A stretch of 64,000 bases of DNA. Source: Nonomuraea endophytica (GTDB lineage: Bacteria > Actinomycetota > Actinomycetes > Streptosporangiales > Streptosporangiaceae). The stretch spans positions 62,001 to 126,000 of the forward strand of contig NZ_JACHIN010000012.1 in assembly GCF_014203235.1 (NCBI RefSeq), in the 5' to 3' direction. The stretch's first letter is position 1, and each line of letters starts with the position of its first letter. This document shows, piece after piece, positions 51,499 through 60,905 of the stretch. The position numbers and the translations under genes were made by a program. Under the pieces are notes generated by a model. It made no database searches and was not told the DNA's origin. It saw only the letters and a program-made list of their open reading frames with translations.

Positions 51499-51510
51499 CG
51501 GCGCGTCCGC

Positions 51511-53892
51511 CTATCGCAGCGTCAGCTGGCGGGTGATCGACGGGTCGGTGATGGCCCGGTCGTCGGAGAGCAGGAACGCCTTGGACAGGATGACCGAGAG
51601 CATCCCGCCCTCTTCCTCGAACGGCAGGAAGACCGACGCGTCGTGGTGGCCGGGCCCCGGGACGATGCACAGGTACGCGTCGTCGGGTTCCATCAGGATG
51701 TTGCCCGAGCCCAGATGGATTCGGTAAGTGCGCAGGTCACCGCATACACGCAGGAAGCGTTCGCCCACCTCCAGCCGGTCGGCGATCTTCAGCCGGGGGA
51801 CCAGGCGCAGCAGCGCGTCCCGCCGCGTCCTGGCGCTCTCGCTCAGCTCTCCGAAGCCGAAGTCGTGCCAGTATTCCTCGTGCCCGCCGATCGCCTCCTG
51901 GTCGAGCCCGACGGAGGCGACGCCCACGGCCAGATCGGCGTCGCGCAGGATCTCCGACAGCACCAGCGGCGGCACCTCCGCCAGCGACACCGGCACGTCA
52001 TCATGAAATATCCGGATCTGCTCGCTGGCGCAGTACGACGCGGTGTCCCACCCGTCCTCGTCCGGATCGCCTACGACATACATGCCCCACCGCGCCACGA
52101 ACCCGGACAGCTCCTTGGCCGCCTCCCCTTGGTCGCCGCCGCACTCGTAGTCCCAGTGGCCGATGGCGAGACCCGTCCAGCCGCGCTGGTTGAGCAGCGC
52201 CTTGGCCTGGCCGTAGCGCAGGACGTGCCCGGCGAACCGGCCGGAGTAGGTGCCCGTCAGCTCCTCCGCCGGCGTCAGCAGATAAACCTCACGAAACGCC
52301 TGCTTGTACGGCTGCCGCACCCCGCCGTCAAGCAGATGGTCGCGCCAGCCCCGCACCTCGTCGGCCGACTCCCTGATCGGATGCCAGAGCTGGATCGGGC
52401 TGTCATCCGAAGGCCGGACGACCCGCCCGGCCGGATCGGTCAGCGCCCACCCGCCGCCGGTCCGCACCGGAAGCCCCGAGGCTCCCTGCGGGATCTGCCA
52501 GATCAGCGAACGTGCGTACGCCCCGGTGACCGGGTGGTCGAGGAAGAACTCGCAGACCTGATCCCAGCGCCACCTGCGCTCGTCGGTCAGGGCGCGCTCC
52601 AGCCGGAAACGTTCGGCGGGCAGCACCTGCTTGAGCTCCTTCAGGCTCGCCTTGAGCGCGGCCAGCTCTGGCGTCTTCCTGACGGCCTGTGGCGCCGCCT
52701 TGACCGGCTTGCCCGCGGCGTTGAAGAACTGCAGCCCGGGGCCGTCGACGCTCAGCCGTACCAGGAAATCTCCGATCTTGTCCTCCCGCACCCCGTCGGG
52801 CCCGAGCCCGAACGTCGGGACGGTGCGGTCGAGGAGTTGCTCGGTGCTCAGCCCCGCCTGCTCGGCCACGGCGTCGAGCGTGCGCGCGACGTTGGCCAGC
52901 ACGGACTTCTTGCGCACCTTCGTCTGGAGCCTGGCCAGGGCGGGGACGGTGTCCAGCCCGCCGCGGCGGGCCAGGACGTTGACGGCGGCGTTGGCCAGCA
53001 TCTCGCTGCGGCAGTTGGCGCCGGTGCCGCCGAGGCCGACGCCGCAGGTCAGCGCCAGGTCGCCGAGAACCTGCGTGATCCACGGCTCGTCGATCAGCTC
53101 GCAGGTCCACACCATGCCGCGCACCGGAACGGACGTGAACTGGTGCAGGAAGGTCACCCCGTAGCTGTTGTCGGCCCGCCCCTCCCGATGGGTGGCCACC
53201 AGGGCGAGGATCTCCCTGACCAGCGCCCCGACCTGCGGAGTCAGGAGAGCACGCGCGGTCGTCAGCCATCGCGCGCTGACCTTGGACGACCGGGCGGTGG
53301 CCCAGTGGCGCAGCAGCGGCAGGACGGCCGGGTCGGCCAGGCGCTCGCCGAACTCCTCGGCCAGCGCGACGGCGATCGGATCACAGTCCCAGATGAGGTT
53401 GCGCACGATTCCGGCCGGCCCGTGCTCGGCCGGTTCGGTGAGCACCTCCTCGAGCTCCTCGTGCAGAACCTCCCACACCGGCCGGTGATAGCGCCGGAAC
53501 CACTCGACGGCCCACACCAGGAGGTCGCGCCGCTCGGAGTAGCCGAGCGTGCGGATCGCGGCCAGCGGGATCCGGTAGAGCTCCCGGTAGTTGGTGTGCC
53601 CCCAGGTCATCAGCCCGTTCGCGACGTCCCAGAGTAAGTGCACGTCCTGCGCGGTCCAGGGCGTCTCGCTCTCGGCGACCTCCTTTGCCGTGCGCAATAC
53701 GTCGGCGGGGTAATCGTGCCCGCCGTCGTACCCGAGGCCGAGCCGTAGCTGAGCCCACATCCCGAACACGGCCTGCTCACCCGCGCGCGGCTGCTCGCCC
53801 GCGTCGAGACGGGCCAAATTCGCCCGCACGGCCTCATCGACGTTGCGGAACAGGGACGCGTACGCCGGCGGGAAGTGATCCAGGACGCCCAT
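51511..53892 (-). CDS. DUF4132-domain protein
   Basis: A 793-aa soluble protein. The C-terminal ~270 residues carry the DUF4132 signature region (REVYLLTPAEELTGTYSGRFAGHVLRYGQA split over blocks, GWDTASYCASEQIRIF, PLVLSEILRDADLAVGVASVG, YRIHLGSGNILMEPDDAYLCIVP). The N-terminal part is helical and repeat-like. DUF4132 proteins have no firm biochemical role. The ATG is 1 nt after the stop of the 119-aa gene, showing coupling. The longer frame upstream is only an extension. Confidence 0.85.
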   Translation of the reverse strand: MGVLDHFPPAYASLFRNVDEAVRANLARLDAGEQPRAGEQAVFGMWAQLRLGLGYDGGHDYPADVLRTAKEVAESETPWTAQDVHLLWDVANGLMTWGHTNYRELYRIPLAAIRTLGYSERRDLLVWAVEWFRRYHRPVWEVLHEELEEVLTEPAEHGPAGIVRNLIWDCDPIAVALAEEFGERLADPAVLPLLRHWATARSSKVSARWLTTARALLTPQVGALVREILALVATHREGRADNSYGVTFLHQFTSVPVRGMVWTCELIDEPWITQVLGDLALTCGVGLGGTGANCRSEMLANAAVNVLARRGGLDTVPALARLQTKVRKKSVLANVARTLDAVAEQAGLSTEQLLDRTVPTFGLGPDGVREDKIGDFLVRLSVDGPGLQFFNAAGKPVKAAPQAVRKTPELAALKASLKELKQVLPAERFRLERALTDERRWRWDQVCEFFLDHPVTGAYARSLIWQIPQGASGLPVRTGGGWALTDPAGRVVRPSDDSPIQLWHPIRESADEVRGWRDHLLDGGVRQPYKQAFREVYLLTPAEELTGTYSGRFAGHVLRYGQAKALLNQRGWTGLAIGHWDYECGGDQGEAAKELSGFVARWGMYVVGDPDEDGWDTASYCASEQIRIFHDDVPVSLAEVPPLVLSEILRDADLAVGVASVGLDQEAIGGHEEYWHDFGFGELSESARTRRDALLRLVPRLKIADRLEVGERFLRVCGDLRTYRIHLGSGNILMEPDDAYLCIVPGPGHHDASVFLPFEEEGGMLSVILSKAFLLSDDRAITDPSITRQLTLR

Positions 53893-53893
53893 G

Positions 53894-54253
53894 TCAGCCC
53901 CCCACCAGCGTGACGAGCTTGATGAACGACACCACCGGATCGACCCGCAGGTCGATCGTCTCGGCCAGATCCTCGATCTGCCGGTCGCCGACCAGGAGCA
54001 GGAACCCGTTGCGCCCGAAGGCCCGCTCGGCGATGTCGGCCTGCCGCTCCCAGTCGACGCGGCGCGTAGTGTCGGCGGGACGGACCAGGCCGTCGAACCG
54101 GGCGGAAGGGGCCGCGTTGTGGCGGGCCACCTCCTCACGCACGCGCAGCCGGACGAGCTCGCGGGCGGTGATGATCTCCGGCAGGTCGGGCAGCGCGAAC
54201 TCGGCTAACGCCTTGCCGGTCGCGGTCTCATCGCGAAAGGTGACGGTGGGCAT
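53894..54253 (-). CDS. Small conserved protein coupled to DUF4132
   Basis: A 119-aa soluble protein with no recognised domain name (VTFRDETATGKALAEFALPD, ITARELVRLRVREEVARHN, GFLLLVGDRQIEDLAETIDL, VSFIKLVTLVGG). Its conserved ending and direct coupling to the DUF4132 gene (1-nt gap) suggest the two proteins act together. Its start lies inside the end of the permease-like gene (26-nt overlap). Confidence 0.8.
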   Translation of the reverse strand: MPTVTFRDETATGKALAEFALPDLPEIITARELVRLRVREEVARHNAAPSARFDGLVRPADTTRRVDWERQADIAERAFGRNGFLLLVGDRQIEDLAETIDLRVDPVVSFIKLVTLVGG

Positions 54254-55697
54254 GTGTCAGAGGTACCACCGCCCACCGACAAGATCGGTGAGCCAGCCAA
54301 AGCACGAGGGCGGCATATCCACAGATGACCGCCAACCCCGCCCAGGGGGGAAGCGGGTGGTACCCGCCGAGCAGCGACCGGTCCACATCCAGGTGCGCGA
54401 ACGTGGGGACGCTCTGCGTGATCGCGAACCCGGCCGCCGGAGTGACCATCAGCAGCCACGGCACCAGCCCCGCGCTCGCCAGCAGATACGGCACCGCCAC
54501 CAGCGCGACGGCCAGCCCGACGGCGACGACGGCCCGCTTGACCAGCGCGGCGAGGCCAAGCGCCAGCACCGCGGCGGCGGCGGTCAGCGCCGCGTAGCCG
54601 GCGATCACCCGGAGCTCGGTGGCCGGGGTGATCGGCTGGATCGGGTTCTGGTTGGCCCGCATCAGCGCCAGCCCGCCGGACACCACGACACCCGAGGTCA
54701 CCAGCCCGGTCACGAACGCCACCGCGCCCACCACCACGGCCCCGGCCCCCAGAGTGCCCGGCCCGCGCCGGTGATCCGCGGTGAAGAACGTGACCGCCAC
54801 CACCATCACCAGGACCAGCCCGGCGACCCCGCCCAGCAGGGTGAGATCGGCGCGCAGGCCGCCCGTCATGACCGCGGGCCCGATGTCGCCGCCCCCGCTC
54901 ACGACGACCTTGCCGCCCGACTCGACGGCCTGCCCCGGGTGGTGCGGTGTGCCGTCGGGCCTCAGGGCGAGGCCGACGTCGTCGTGACGCCAGGAACCGT
55001 TCGCGCCCCGCAGGGCGATCTGGTCGAAGGTGGCGGTGGCCTGGGCGAAGCGGGCGGTCATGTCCGTCAACGCGCTGGGTGAGGCGGCGAAGAGCCCGAA
55101 CTCGACCGTCTGCGGCAGTCCGGCGAGCGTGACCGTGCTGACCTCGGTCCACGTCCTGCCGTCGGCCGACTCGTGGCCGGTGATGGTGTCGCCCGCCCTG
55201 GTCAGCCGCAGCCACCGCGGGCCGTCGACGGGACCGCCGGCCACGTCGTGGGTGTAGTTGTGCTGCATCCGCACGCCGTGACTGCCGGTGATCATGACCG
55301 CGGCGTACGGCGTGCCCTGCGTGAGGCTCGGCCGGAGGAGCAGCCCGGCCTTCGCCCATGGCACCACCACGCCTTCCTTGACGTTGCGCACCCCCGGCAC
55401 GGCGTCCGGCAGCCGGATCTGGCCGGTCATGTCCGATACGCGGGCGGTGATGCTGCCGTCTCCCTTGAGTGGCTGGTGGACGAAGTAGTACTTGTCCGCG
55501 ACCGCCGTACCGTCTGGTCCCAGCAGTGGCGCGGGGCAGGGGCCTTCGCCCTTGGCGGTCACGCAGCCCGTGCGGGCGCTTCCGGTGATCAGCAGTCCGA
55601 GCGACACGGTGACCAGCACCGAGGCCACCATGCCGAGCACCCAGCCGCGCCCGGTCCTGAACCTGGTCCACTCCGCGCTCAGCGTCGTTCTGTCCAT
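54228..55697 (-). CDS. ABC-2-like permease with an extracytoplasmic beta-sandwich insert
   Basis: A 489-aa membrane protein. One helix (about 20-40) is followed by a large outside region of some 230 residues that looks like a DUF1349/laminin-G-type sandwich (DGSITARVSDMTGQ, AKAGLLLRPSLTQGTPYAAVM, GPRWLRLTRAGDTITGHES, QTVEFGLFAAS). Six more helices follow (270-470), similar to ABC-2 permeases. No ATPase gene is adjacent. ATG 55697 chosen after an unremarkable leader. It overlaps the 119-aa gene. Confidence 0.75.
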   Translation of the reverse strand: MDRTTLSAEWTRFRTGRGWVLGMVASVLVTVSLGLLITGSARTGCVTAKGEGPCPAPLLGPDGTAVADKYYFVHQPLKGDGSITARVSDMTGQIRLPDAVPGVRNVKEGVVVPWAKAGLLLRPSLTQGTPYAAVMITGSHGVRMQHNYTHDVAGGPVDGPRWLRLTRAGDTITGHESADGRTWTEVSTVTLAGLPQTVEFGLFAASPSALTDMTARFAQATATFDQIALRGANGSWRHDDVGLALRPDGTPHHPGQAVESGGKVVVSGGGDIGPAVMTGGLRADLTLLGGVAGLVLVMVVAVTFFTADHRRGPGTLGAGAVVVGAVAFVTGLVTSGVVVSGGLALMRANQNPIQPITPATELRVIAGYAALTAAAAVLALGLAALVKRAVVAVGLAVALVAVPYLLASAGLVPWLLMVTPAAGFAITQSVPTFAHLDVDRSLLGGYHPLPPWAGLAVICGYAALVLWLAHRSCRWAVVPLTHAHRHLSR

Positions 55698-55784
55698 GGC
55701 GCCGTTTGTACGCCGAAGGTGATGACACCGGCCCAACGCCGCCTGTTATGCGGCTGTCATGTGGAATGCGGCATTCTGGGCAGG

Positions 55785-56879
55785 GTGAAGAGCACGCCGA
55801 TGGCCGGCCTGCGACGACGGCCCGCCATCCGCATGCGCATGGCGTTGTCGTACTGGGGACTGTTCGTCGCCTCCGGCGCCGTCCTGCTGATCCTGACGGT
55901 CGGGCTGTGGCAGGGCCAGACGACGACCACCGTCCACGTCCCCGGCACGCGGGCCGTCACCACCCACAGCTCCGACCTCGGCAAGCTGCTCACCGTGGCC
56001 GGTGTGGCCCTGGCCGTCATGGCGGTGGTCTCGCTGCTGTTCGGCTGGCTGGTGGCGGGCCGTTTCCTGGCGCCCATCCGTGCGATCACCACCACCGCGC
56101 GCCGGATCTCCGCCACCAACCTGCACGAACGCCTCAGCCTGCAGGGCCCCGACGACGACCTGAAAGAGCTGGCCGACACGTTCGACGAGTTGCTGGCCAG
56201 GCTGGAGCGGTCGTTCGAGTCCGAGCGCCGCTTCGCCGCCAGCGCCTCCCACGAACTGCGCACCCCGATGACCACCATGCGGGTATGGCTGGACGTGGCC
56301 ATGGCCAAACCCGGCCCGCTGCCCCCGCAGCTCGTCAGCCTCGGCGACCGGATCCGCGACGAACTCGACCATGTCGACGCGCTCCTGGAAAGCCTCCTCA
56401 TCCTCGCCCGCACCCAGCAAGGCCCGTCCGACGACCGCTCCCGCGTCGCCCTCAGCACCCTCACGGCAGCCGCCCTTCAACGGCACGCCGACACCATCGC
56501 GGCTCTTCCGCTCCACGTCGACCACCGCCCCGGCCCGCAGGTCTGGGTCACCGGCAGCGAAACCCTGCTCACCCGCATGATCGGGAACGTCGTCGACAAC
56601 GCGGTCCGGCACAACACGCCGGGCGGCTGGATCCGCGTCACCACCGAGCAGGCCCGCCTCGTCATCGAGAACACCGGAACCGTCCTCACCCCCGAAGACC
56701 TGGGCCAGTTGACCGAGCCCTTCCGCCGCCCGGACGCCGAACGCACCGGTACCGGCCTCGGACTGTCCATCGTCAAGGCGATCGCCGAGGCCCACAACGG
56801 CGCCCTCAGCCTGTACGCCCGCCCCGCCGGCGGCCTCCGCCTGGTCATCACCCTGCCCTTCGCCGGGGACGACGCATGA
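55785..56879 (+). CDS. Two-component sensor histidine kinase (HisKA/OmpR partner)
   Basis: A 364-aa kinase: two membrane helices (about 20-42 and 70-92) with a short outside loop, HAMP domain 93-145 (RFLAPIRAITTTARRIS), HisKA with phospho-acceptor His156 (ASASHELRTPM), and HATPase (NVVDNAVRHN, TGLGLSIVKAIAEAHNG). GTG 55785 is taken as start; ATG 55800 is an alternative. It overlaps its regulator gene by 4 nt. It is divergent from the DUF4132 operon, which is a plausible target. Confidence 0.92.
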   Translation: MKSTPMAGLRRRPAIRMRMALSYWGLFVASGAVLLILTVGLWQGQTTTTVHVPGTRAVTTHSSDLGKLLTVAGVALAVMAVVSLLFGWLVAGRFLAPIRAITTTARRISATNLHERLSLQGPDDDLKELADTFDELLARLERSFESERRFAASASHELRTPMTTMRVWLDVAMAKPGPLPPQLVSLGDRIRDELDHVDALLESLLILARTQQGPSDDRSRVALSTLTAAALQRHADTIAALPLHVDHRPGPQVWVTGSETLLTRMIGNVVDNAVRHNTPGGWIRVTTEQARLVIENTGTVLTPEDLGQLTEPFRRPDAERTGTGLGLSIVKAIAEAHNGALSLYARPAGGLRLVITLPFAGDDA

Positions 56880-57562
56880 GAATCCTGGTCGTCGAAGACT
56901 CAAGGGCGCTGGCCGACGGCATCGCCGAAGGGCTGCGTGACCAGGGCATGGCCGTGGACATCGCCTACGACGGGCGGGAGGCGGCCGCCAAGCTCGACCT
57001 CAACCCCTACCAGGTCGTCGTCCTCGACCGCGACCTGCCCGGCCTGCACGGCGACACGCTGTGCCGGATGATCGCCGACAGCGGCAACTCCGCCATGGTG
57101 CTCATGCTGACCGCGGCAGGCACCCCGGGCGACCGGGTCACCGGCCTCAGCCTCGGGGCCGACGACTACCTGCCCAAGCCGTTCCACTTCCCCGAACTCG
57201 TGCTCAGGATCCGCGCCCTGGCCCGCCGCCAGCCCGCCGCCCGCTCCAGGATCTACCGCGCGGCGGGCATCGAGCTCGACACCCTGCGCCACACCGCCGC
57301 CCGCGACGGCCGCCCGCTCAACCTGTCGGCCAGGGAGTTCGCCGTGCTGGAGTCGCTCATGCGCGCGCACCCCGCCGTCCTGTCCGCCGAGGACCTCCTC
57401 GAACAGGCCTGGGACGAGCACGCCGACCCCTTCTCCAACGTCGTCCCCGTCACCGTCGGCAGGCTCCGCCGCAAACTCGGCGAACCCCCGGTCATCGGCA
57501 CCGTCCCCAACGTCGGCTACCGCATCATGGACGACCCGGATCCAGGCGCGACCGGCCTCTGA
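56876..57562 (+). CDS. OmpR-family response regulator
   Basis: A 228-aa regulator: receiver domain with VVEDS, phospho-acceptor Asp51 (VVLDRDLPG), TAAG and the lysine in LPKPF; and a C-terminal OmpR winged helix (NLSAREFAVLESLMRAHP, SNVVPVTVGRLRRKLGEP, TVPNVGYRI). It forms a standard pair with the kinase that overlaps it. A 136-bp gap with no clear hairpin separates it from the secreted peptidase gene. Confidence 0.94.
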   Translation: MRILVVEDSRALADGIAEGLRDQGMAVDIAYDGREAAAKLDLNPYQVVVLDRDLPGLHGDTLCRMIADSGNSAMVLMLTAAGTPGDRVTGLSLGADDYLPKPFHFPELVLRIRALARRQPAARSRIYRAAGIELDTLRHTAARDGRPLNLSAREFAVLESLMRAHPAVLSAEDLLEQAWDEHADPFSNVVPVTVGRLRRKLGEPPVIGTVPNVGYRIMDDPDPGATGL

Positions 57563-57698
57563 CCGACGTGCCCGCGCCCGGACGATCAAGCGGACCGGCG
57601 AAAGGTTCATGGTGGTTTGTCGGCTTCATGATGAGGTCATGGGTCCTTGGTGACCCCGTCTCTGTCTCGCTGACCTGCGCGTCGGCAGAGTCGAAGGC

Positions 57699-59159
57699 AT
57701 GAGAAACCTTGTGACGCTGACCTCTGCCGCCGCCGTCCTGGCAGCGAGCCTGGCGCTTCCCGCCCAGGCCGCGACCGCCGCCCCGCAGTGGGCCGCCTGC
57801 CCCGCCGGGAAGGGAGTCGACCCGCGTCAGGAATGCGCCACGCTCAAGGTGCCGATGGACTACAGCGACCCCGGCGGGCCGATGATCTCGCTGGCGATCT
57901 CCAGGATCAGGACCGCCCAGCCGGGTACGCGCCGCGGAGTGCTGCTGATCATCCCGGGCGGGCCCGGCAGCCCCGGCCTGAACCGGCCCAGCGTCCAGGT
58001 GGCGAAGCTGCCGCAGGCGGTGCTCGACCGGTTCGACGTCGTCGGGTTCGACCCGCGCGGCGTGGGCCAGAGCTCGCCGGTCTCGTGCGGGCTTGAGCCT
58101 CGTGACCTCGATCTGACCAGGCTGAAGCCGTACCCGGACGCCGACGGCGGCATCGCCGCGAACGCGGCCTGGTCGCGCCGGATCGCCGAGGCGTGCGCGC
58201 GCAACGGCGGCCCGCTGATCCGGCACATCAGCACCCGCAACGAGGCCAGGGATATCGACGCCATCCGCCGGGCGCTGGGGGAGAAGAAGCTGTCGTACTG
58301 GGGCGTCTCCTACGGCACCTACGCCGGGGCCGTGTACGCCACGATGTTCCCCGAGCGTACCGACCGGGTGATCCTGGACAGCAACGACGATCCGGACCCG
58401 CGCAAGGTGGCGCGGCAGTGGCTGGCCAACTACGCGGTCGGCGTGGAGGACCGCTTCCCCGACTTCGCCGCCTGGGCCGCCGCCCGCGACGGCGATTACG
58501 GGCTGGGCGCCGACGCCGGGGCGGTCCGGCGTATCTTCCTGGAGCTGGCGGCGCGCCTGGACCGCGAGCCGCTGACCTGGAAGGGCGCCAACCCGCCGCT
58601 GCTCACCGGCAACCTGCTGCGCGAGACGATGCTGAACGTGCTCTACTCCGATGCCGGCTTCCCCGTGCTGGCCGGGCTGATGAAGGCCGCGCGCACCGGC
58701 GCCGAACTGCCCCCGGCGAACACCCCGCCGGAGGCGGCCATGCAGAACACCGCGGCGCACGCCGGGGCCACGATGTGCAACGACGTCGAGTGGCCGGACT
58801 CGATCTCCCGGCACGAGCGGCAGGTCAAGCGCAACCGGGAGGAGTTCCCGCTGACCGCGGGCATGCCGGTCAACCTCGGTCCGTGCGCGTACTGGCCGTA
58901 CAAGCCGGCCGAGCGGCCGGTGAAGGTCGGCTCGCGCGGGCCCGCCAACGTGATGCTGATCCAGAACCTGCGCGACCCCTCGACCCCGTACAGCGGGGCG
59001 CTGAAGATGCGCGAGGCCTTCGGGCAGCGCGCCCGCATGGTCAGCGTCGACTCCGGCGGCCACGGCGTCTACCTGGCCAACGGCAACGCCTGCGGCGACC
59101 GGGCGGTCACCGGCTTCCTGACCGGCGGACACCTGCCGCGCCACGACCAGAGCTGCTAA
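57699..59159 (+). CDS. Secreted alpha/beta hydrolase, tripeptidyl aminopeptidase (TAP) type
   Basis: A 486-aa exported enzyme: signal peptide 1-28 (ALPAQAATAA), alpha/beta hydrolase core with oxyanion PGGPGSPG, FDPRGVGQSSP, nucleophile Ser204 (WGVSYGTYAG), and a C-terminal TAP-like domain that supplies Asp (NLRDPSTPY) and His (GGHGVYL). Cysteines at DPRQECATL, PVSCGL, AEACARN, MCND, GPCAYW and NACGD suggest disulfides. Relatives release N-terminal tripeptides or hydrolyse esters outside the cell. Confidence 0.92.
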   Translation: MRNLVTLTSAAAVLAASLALPAQAATAAPQWAACPAGKGVDPRQECATLKVPMDYSDPGGPMISLAISRIRTAQPGTRRGVLLIIPGGPGSPGLNRPSVQVAKLPQAVLDRFDVVGFDPRGVGQSSPVSCGLEPRDLDLTRLKPYPDADGGIAANAAWSRRIAEACARNGGPLIRHISTRNEARDIDAIRRALGEKKLSYWGVSYGTYAGAVYATMFPERTDRVILDSNDDPDPRKVARQWLANYAVGVEDRFPDFAAWAAARDGDYGLGADAGAVRRIFLELAARLDREPLTWKGANPPLLTGNLLRETMLNVLYSDAGFPVLAGLMKAARTGAELPPANTPPEAAMQNTAAHAGATMCNDVEWPDSISRHERQVKRNREEFPLTAGMPVNLGPCAYWPYKPAERPVKVGSRGPANVMLIQNLRDPSTPYSGALKMREAFGQRARMVSVDSGGHGVYLANGNACGDRAVTGFLTGGHLPRHDQSC

Positions 59160-59267
59160 GGCCGCTTCCTGACTCAATCCAGGACTTTTCCTCGCTTATC
59201 CACGAGAAAGAGCCGGGTACATCAGCCTGGCGGCGTGTGCCGTACCGGATCGACGGGGGGTGTGGTT

Positions 59268-60881
59268 GTGAGAGTTGTCGTGGACCTCACGCGCTGTCAG
59301 GGGTACGGGCAGTGCGCGTTCATGGCGCCGGACGTGTTCACGATGCACGGCCAGGAGGCGCTCATGTACGACCCCGACCCCGAGGCCGCCCAGCGGGAAC
59401 GGGTGCTGCAGGCCGCCGCGGCCTGTCCGGTGCAGGCCATCCACATCGACAGGATGGCCACCCAGCACCGGACCAGGGAGCCGGAGCTGAGCTACGCCAC
59501 CTCGCACGGCGACGACGCGTTCAAGCGCGACGGCCACATCGTCATCGTCGGCGCCTCGCTGGCCGGTGGCCGGGCGGCGGGCGTCCTGCGCCGGGACGGG
59601 TTCAAGGGCAGGCTGACGCTGATCGGCGACGAGCTTTACGAGCCTTACGACCGGCCGCCGCTGTCCAAACAGGTGCTGACCGGCACGATCACCGTCGAGC
59701 ACACCGCGCTGCCCCACCTGCGCGAGATCGAGGTCGAGTTCCTCTCCGGCACGCCCGCCACCGGCCTGGACCTGGCCGCCAAGCAGGTACGGCTGGCCGA
59801 CGGCAGGCAGATCGACTTCGACAAGGTGCTGATCGCCACCGGTGTGCGGGCCAGGCCGTGGCCGAACGAGCAGGAGGCCGCCCTCGACGGGGTGCACGTG
59901 CTGCGTACGCTGGACGACGCGCACCGGATCAGGGAACGGCTGGCCGCGGGCGTCCGGCGGGTGCTGATCATCGGGGCCGGGTTCACCGGATCGGAGGTCG
60001 CCTCGGTCTGCCGCGACCTCGACCTGGACGTGACCGTCGTGGAGGCGGGCCCGGCCCCGCTCGCCGGCGCGCTCGGCAAGGTCATCGGCGAGGTCGCCGC
60101 CCGCATGCAGCGCGATGCCGGCGTGGACCTGCGCTGCGGGATCAAGGTCGAGGCGCTGGACGGCGACGCCGACGGCCGGGTGCGCGGGGCCAGGCTGTCG
60201 GACGGCTCCACGGTCGAGGCCGACCTGGTGGTGGTCGCGCTCGGCGCGGTGCGCAACATCGAATGGCTGGCCGGTTCGGGCCTGGCGGCCGGACCCTGGG
60301 GAGTGGCCACCGACGCCGGCTGCCGCGCCGTCGACATCAACGGGCTGGTCACCGATGACGTGTTCGTCGCCGGTGACGTGGCCCGCTTCCCGCACCCGGT
60401 GTACCACTACCAGTTCATGGCGCTCGAACACTGGGGCAACGCCGTGGCCCAGGCCGAGATCGCCGCCCACAACATGCTCAGCGACCAGGCGCACCGCTGG
60501 CCGCACCTGTCGCTGCCGGTGTTCTGGTCCAACCAGTTCGGCGTCAACATCAAGTCCGTCGGCGTGCCGACCATCGCCGACGAACTCGTCATCGCGCAGG
60601 GCTCCGTGGAGGAGCGCCGCTTCGTCGCCGTGTACGGCTACCGCGGCAGGATCACCGCAGCCGTCACCTTCGACCAGGCGATGTGGCTGGACTTCTACCG
60701 TGACCTCATCCAGCGGGCGGCGCCGTTCCCGCCCGACTTCCAGATGGTCGGCAGGCCGGACGAACTGCTGGCCGTACCCGCTGAAGGACCCCCGCGACTG
60801 ACGCCCGCCGAGGGCGCGACCGTGGTGGTGACCGGCCACGACCCGGCCGAGCGGCGCGTCACGCTCGTCCGGCACCAGTAA
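59268..60881 (+). CDS. Ferredoxin fused to NAD(P)H-dependent ferredoxin reductase
   Basis: A 537-aa fusion. Residues 1-62 are a P450-type ferredoxin with Cys10, Cys16 and Cys53 (RCQGYGQC, AAACPVQAI), the three-cysteine pattern of [3Fe-4S] clusters with Tyr at the fourth ligand position. From about residue 85 follows a FAD/NAD reductase (IVIVGASLAGGRAAG, PYDRPPLSKQ, LIIGAGFTGSEVA, FVAGDVARFPHP). It can carry electrons from NAD(P)H to a P450 in one chain. GTG 59268 has a G-rich RBS 7 nt upstream. The P450 gene follows after 24 nt. Confidence 0.92.
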   Translation: MRVVVDLTRCQGYGQCAFMAPDVFTMHGQEALMYDPDPEAAQRERVLQAAAACPVQAIHIDRMATQHRTREPELSYATSHGDDAFKRDGHIVIVGASLAGGRAAGVLRRDGFKGRLTLIGDELYEPYDRPPLSKQVLTGTITVEHTALPHLREIEVEFLSGTPATGLDLAAKQVRLADGRQIDFDKVLIATGVRARPWPNEQEAALDGVHVLRTLDDAHRIRERLAAGVRRVLIIGAGFTGSEVASVCRDLDLDVTVVEAGPAPLAGALGKVIGEVAARMQRDAGVDLRCGIKVEALDGDADGRVRGARLSDGSTVEADLVVVALGAVRNIEWLAGSGLAAGPWGVATDAGCRAVDINGLVTDDVFVAGDVARFPHPVYHYQFMALEHWGNAVAQAEIAAHNMLSDQAHRWPHLSLPVFWSNQFGVNIKSVGVPTIADELVIAQGSVEERRFVAVYGYRGRITAAVTFDQAMWLDFYRDLIQRAAPFPPDFQMVGRPDELLAVPAEGPPRLTPAEGATVVVTGHDPAERRVTLVRHQ

Positions 60882-60905
60882 CGACGACCAGACGGGGGCA
60901 CATCC

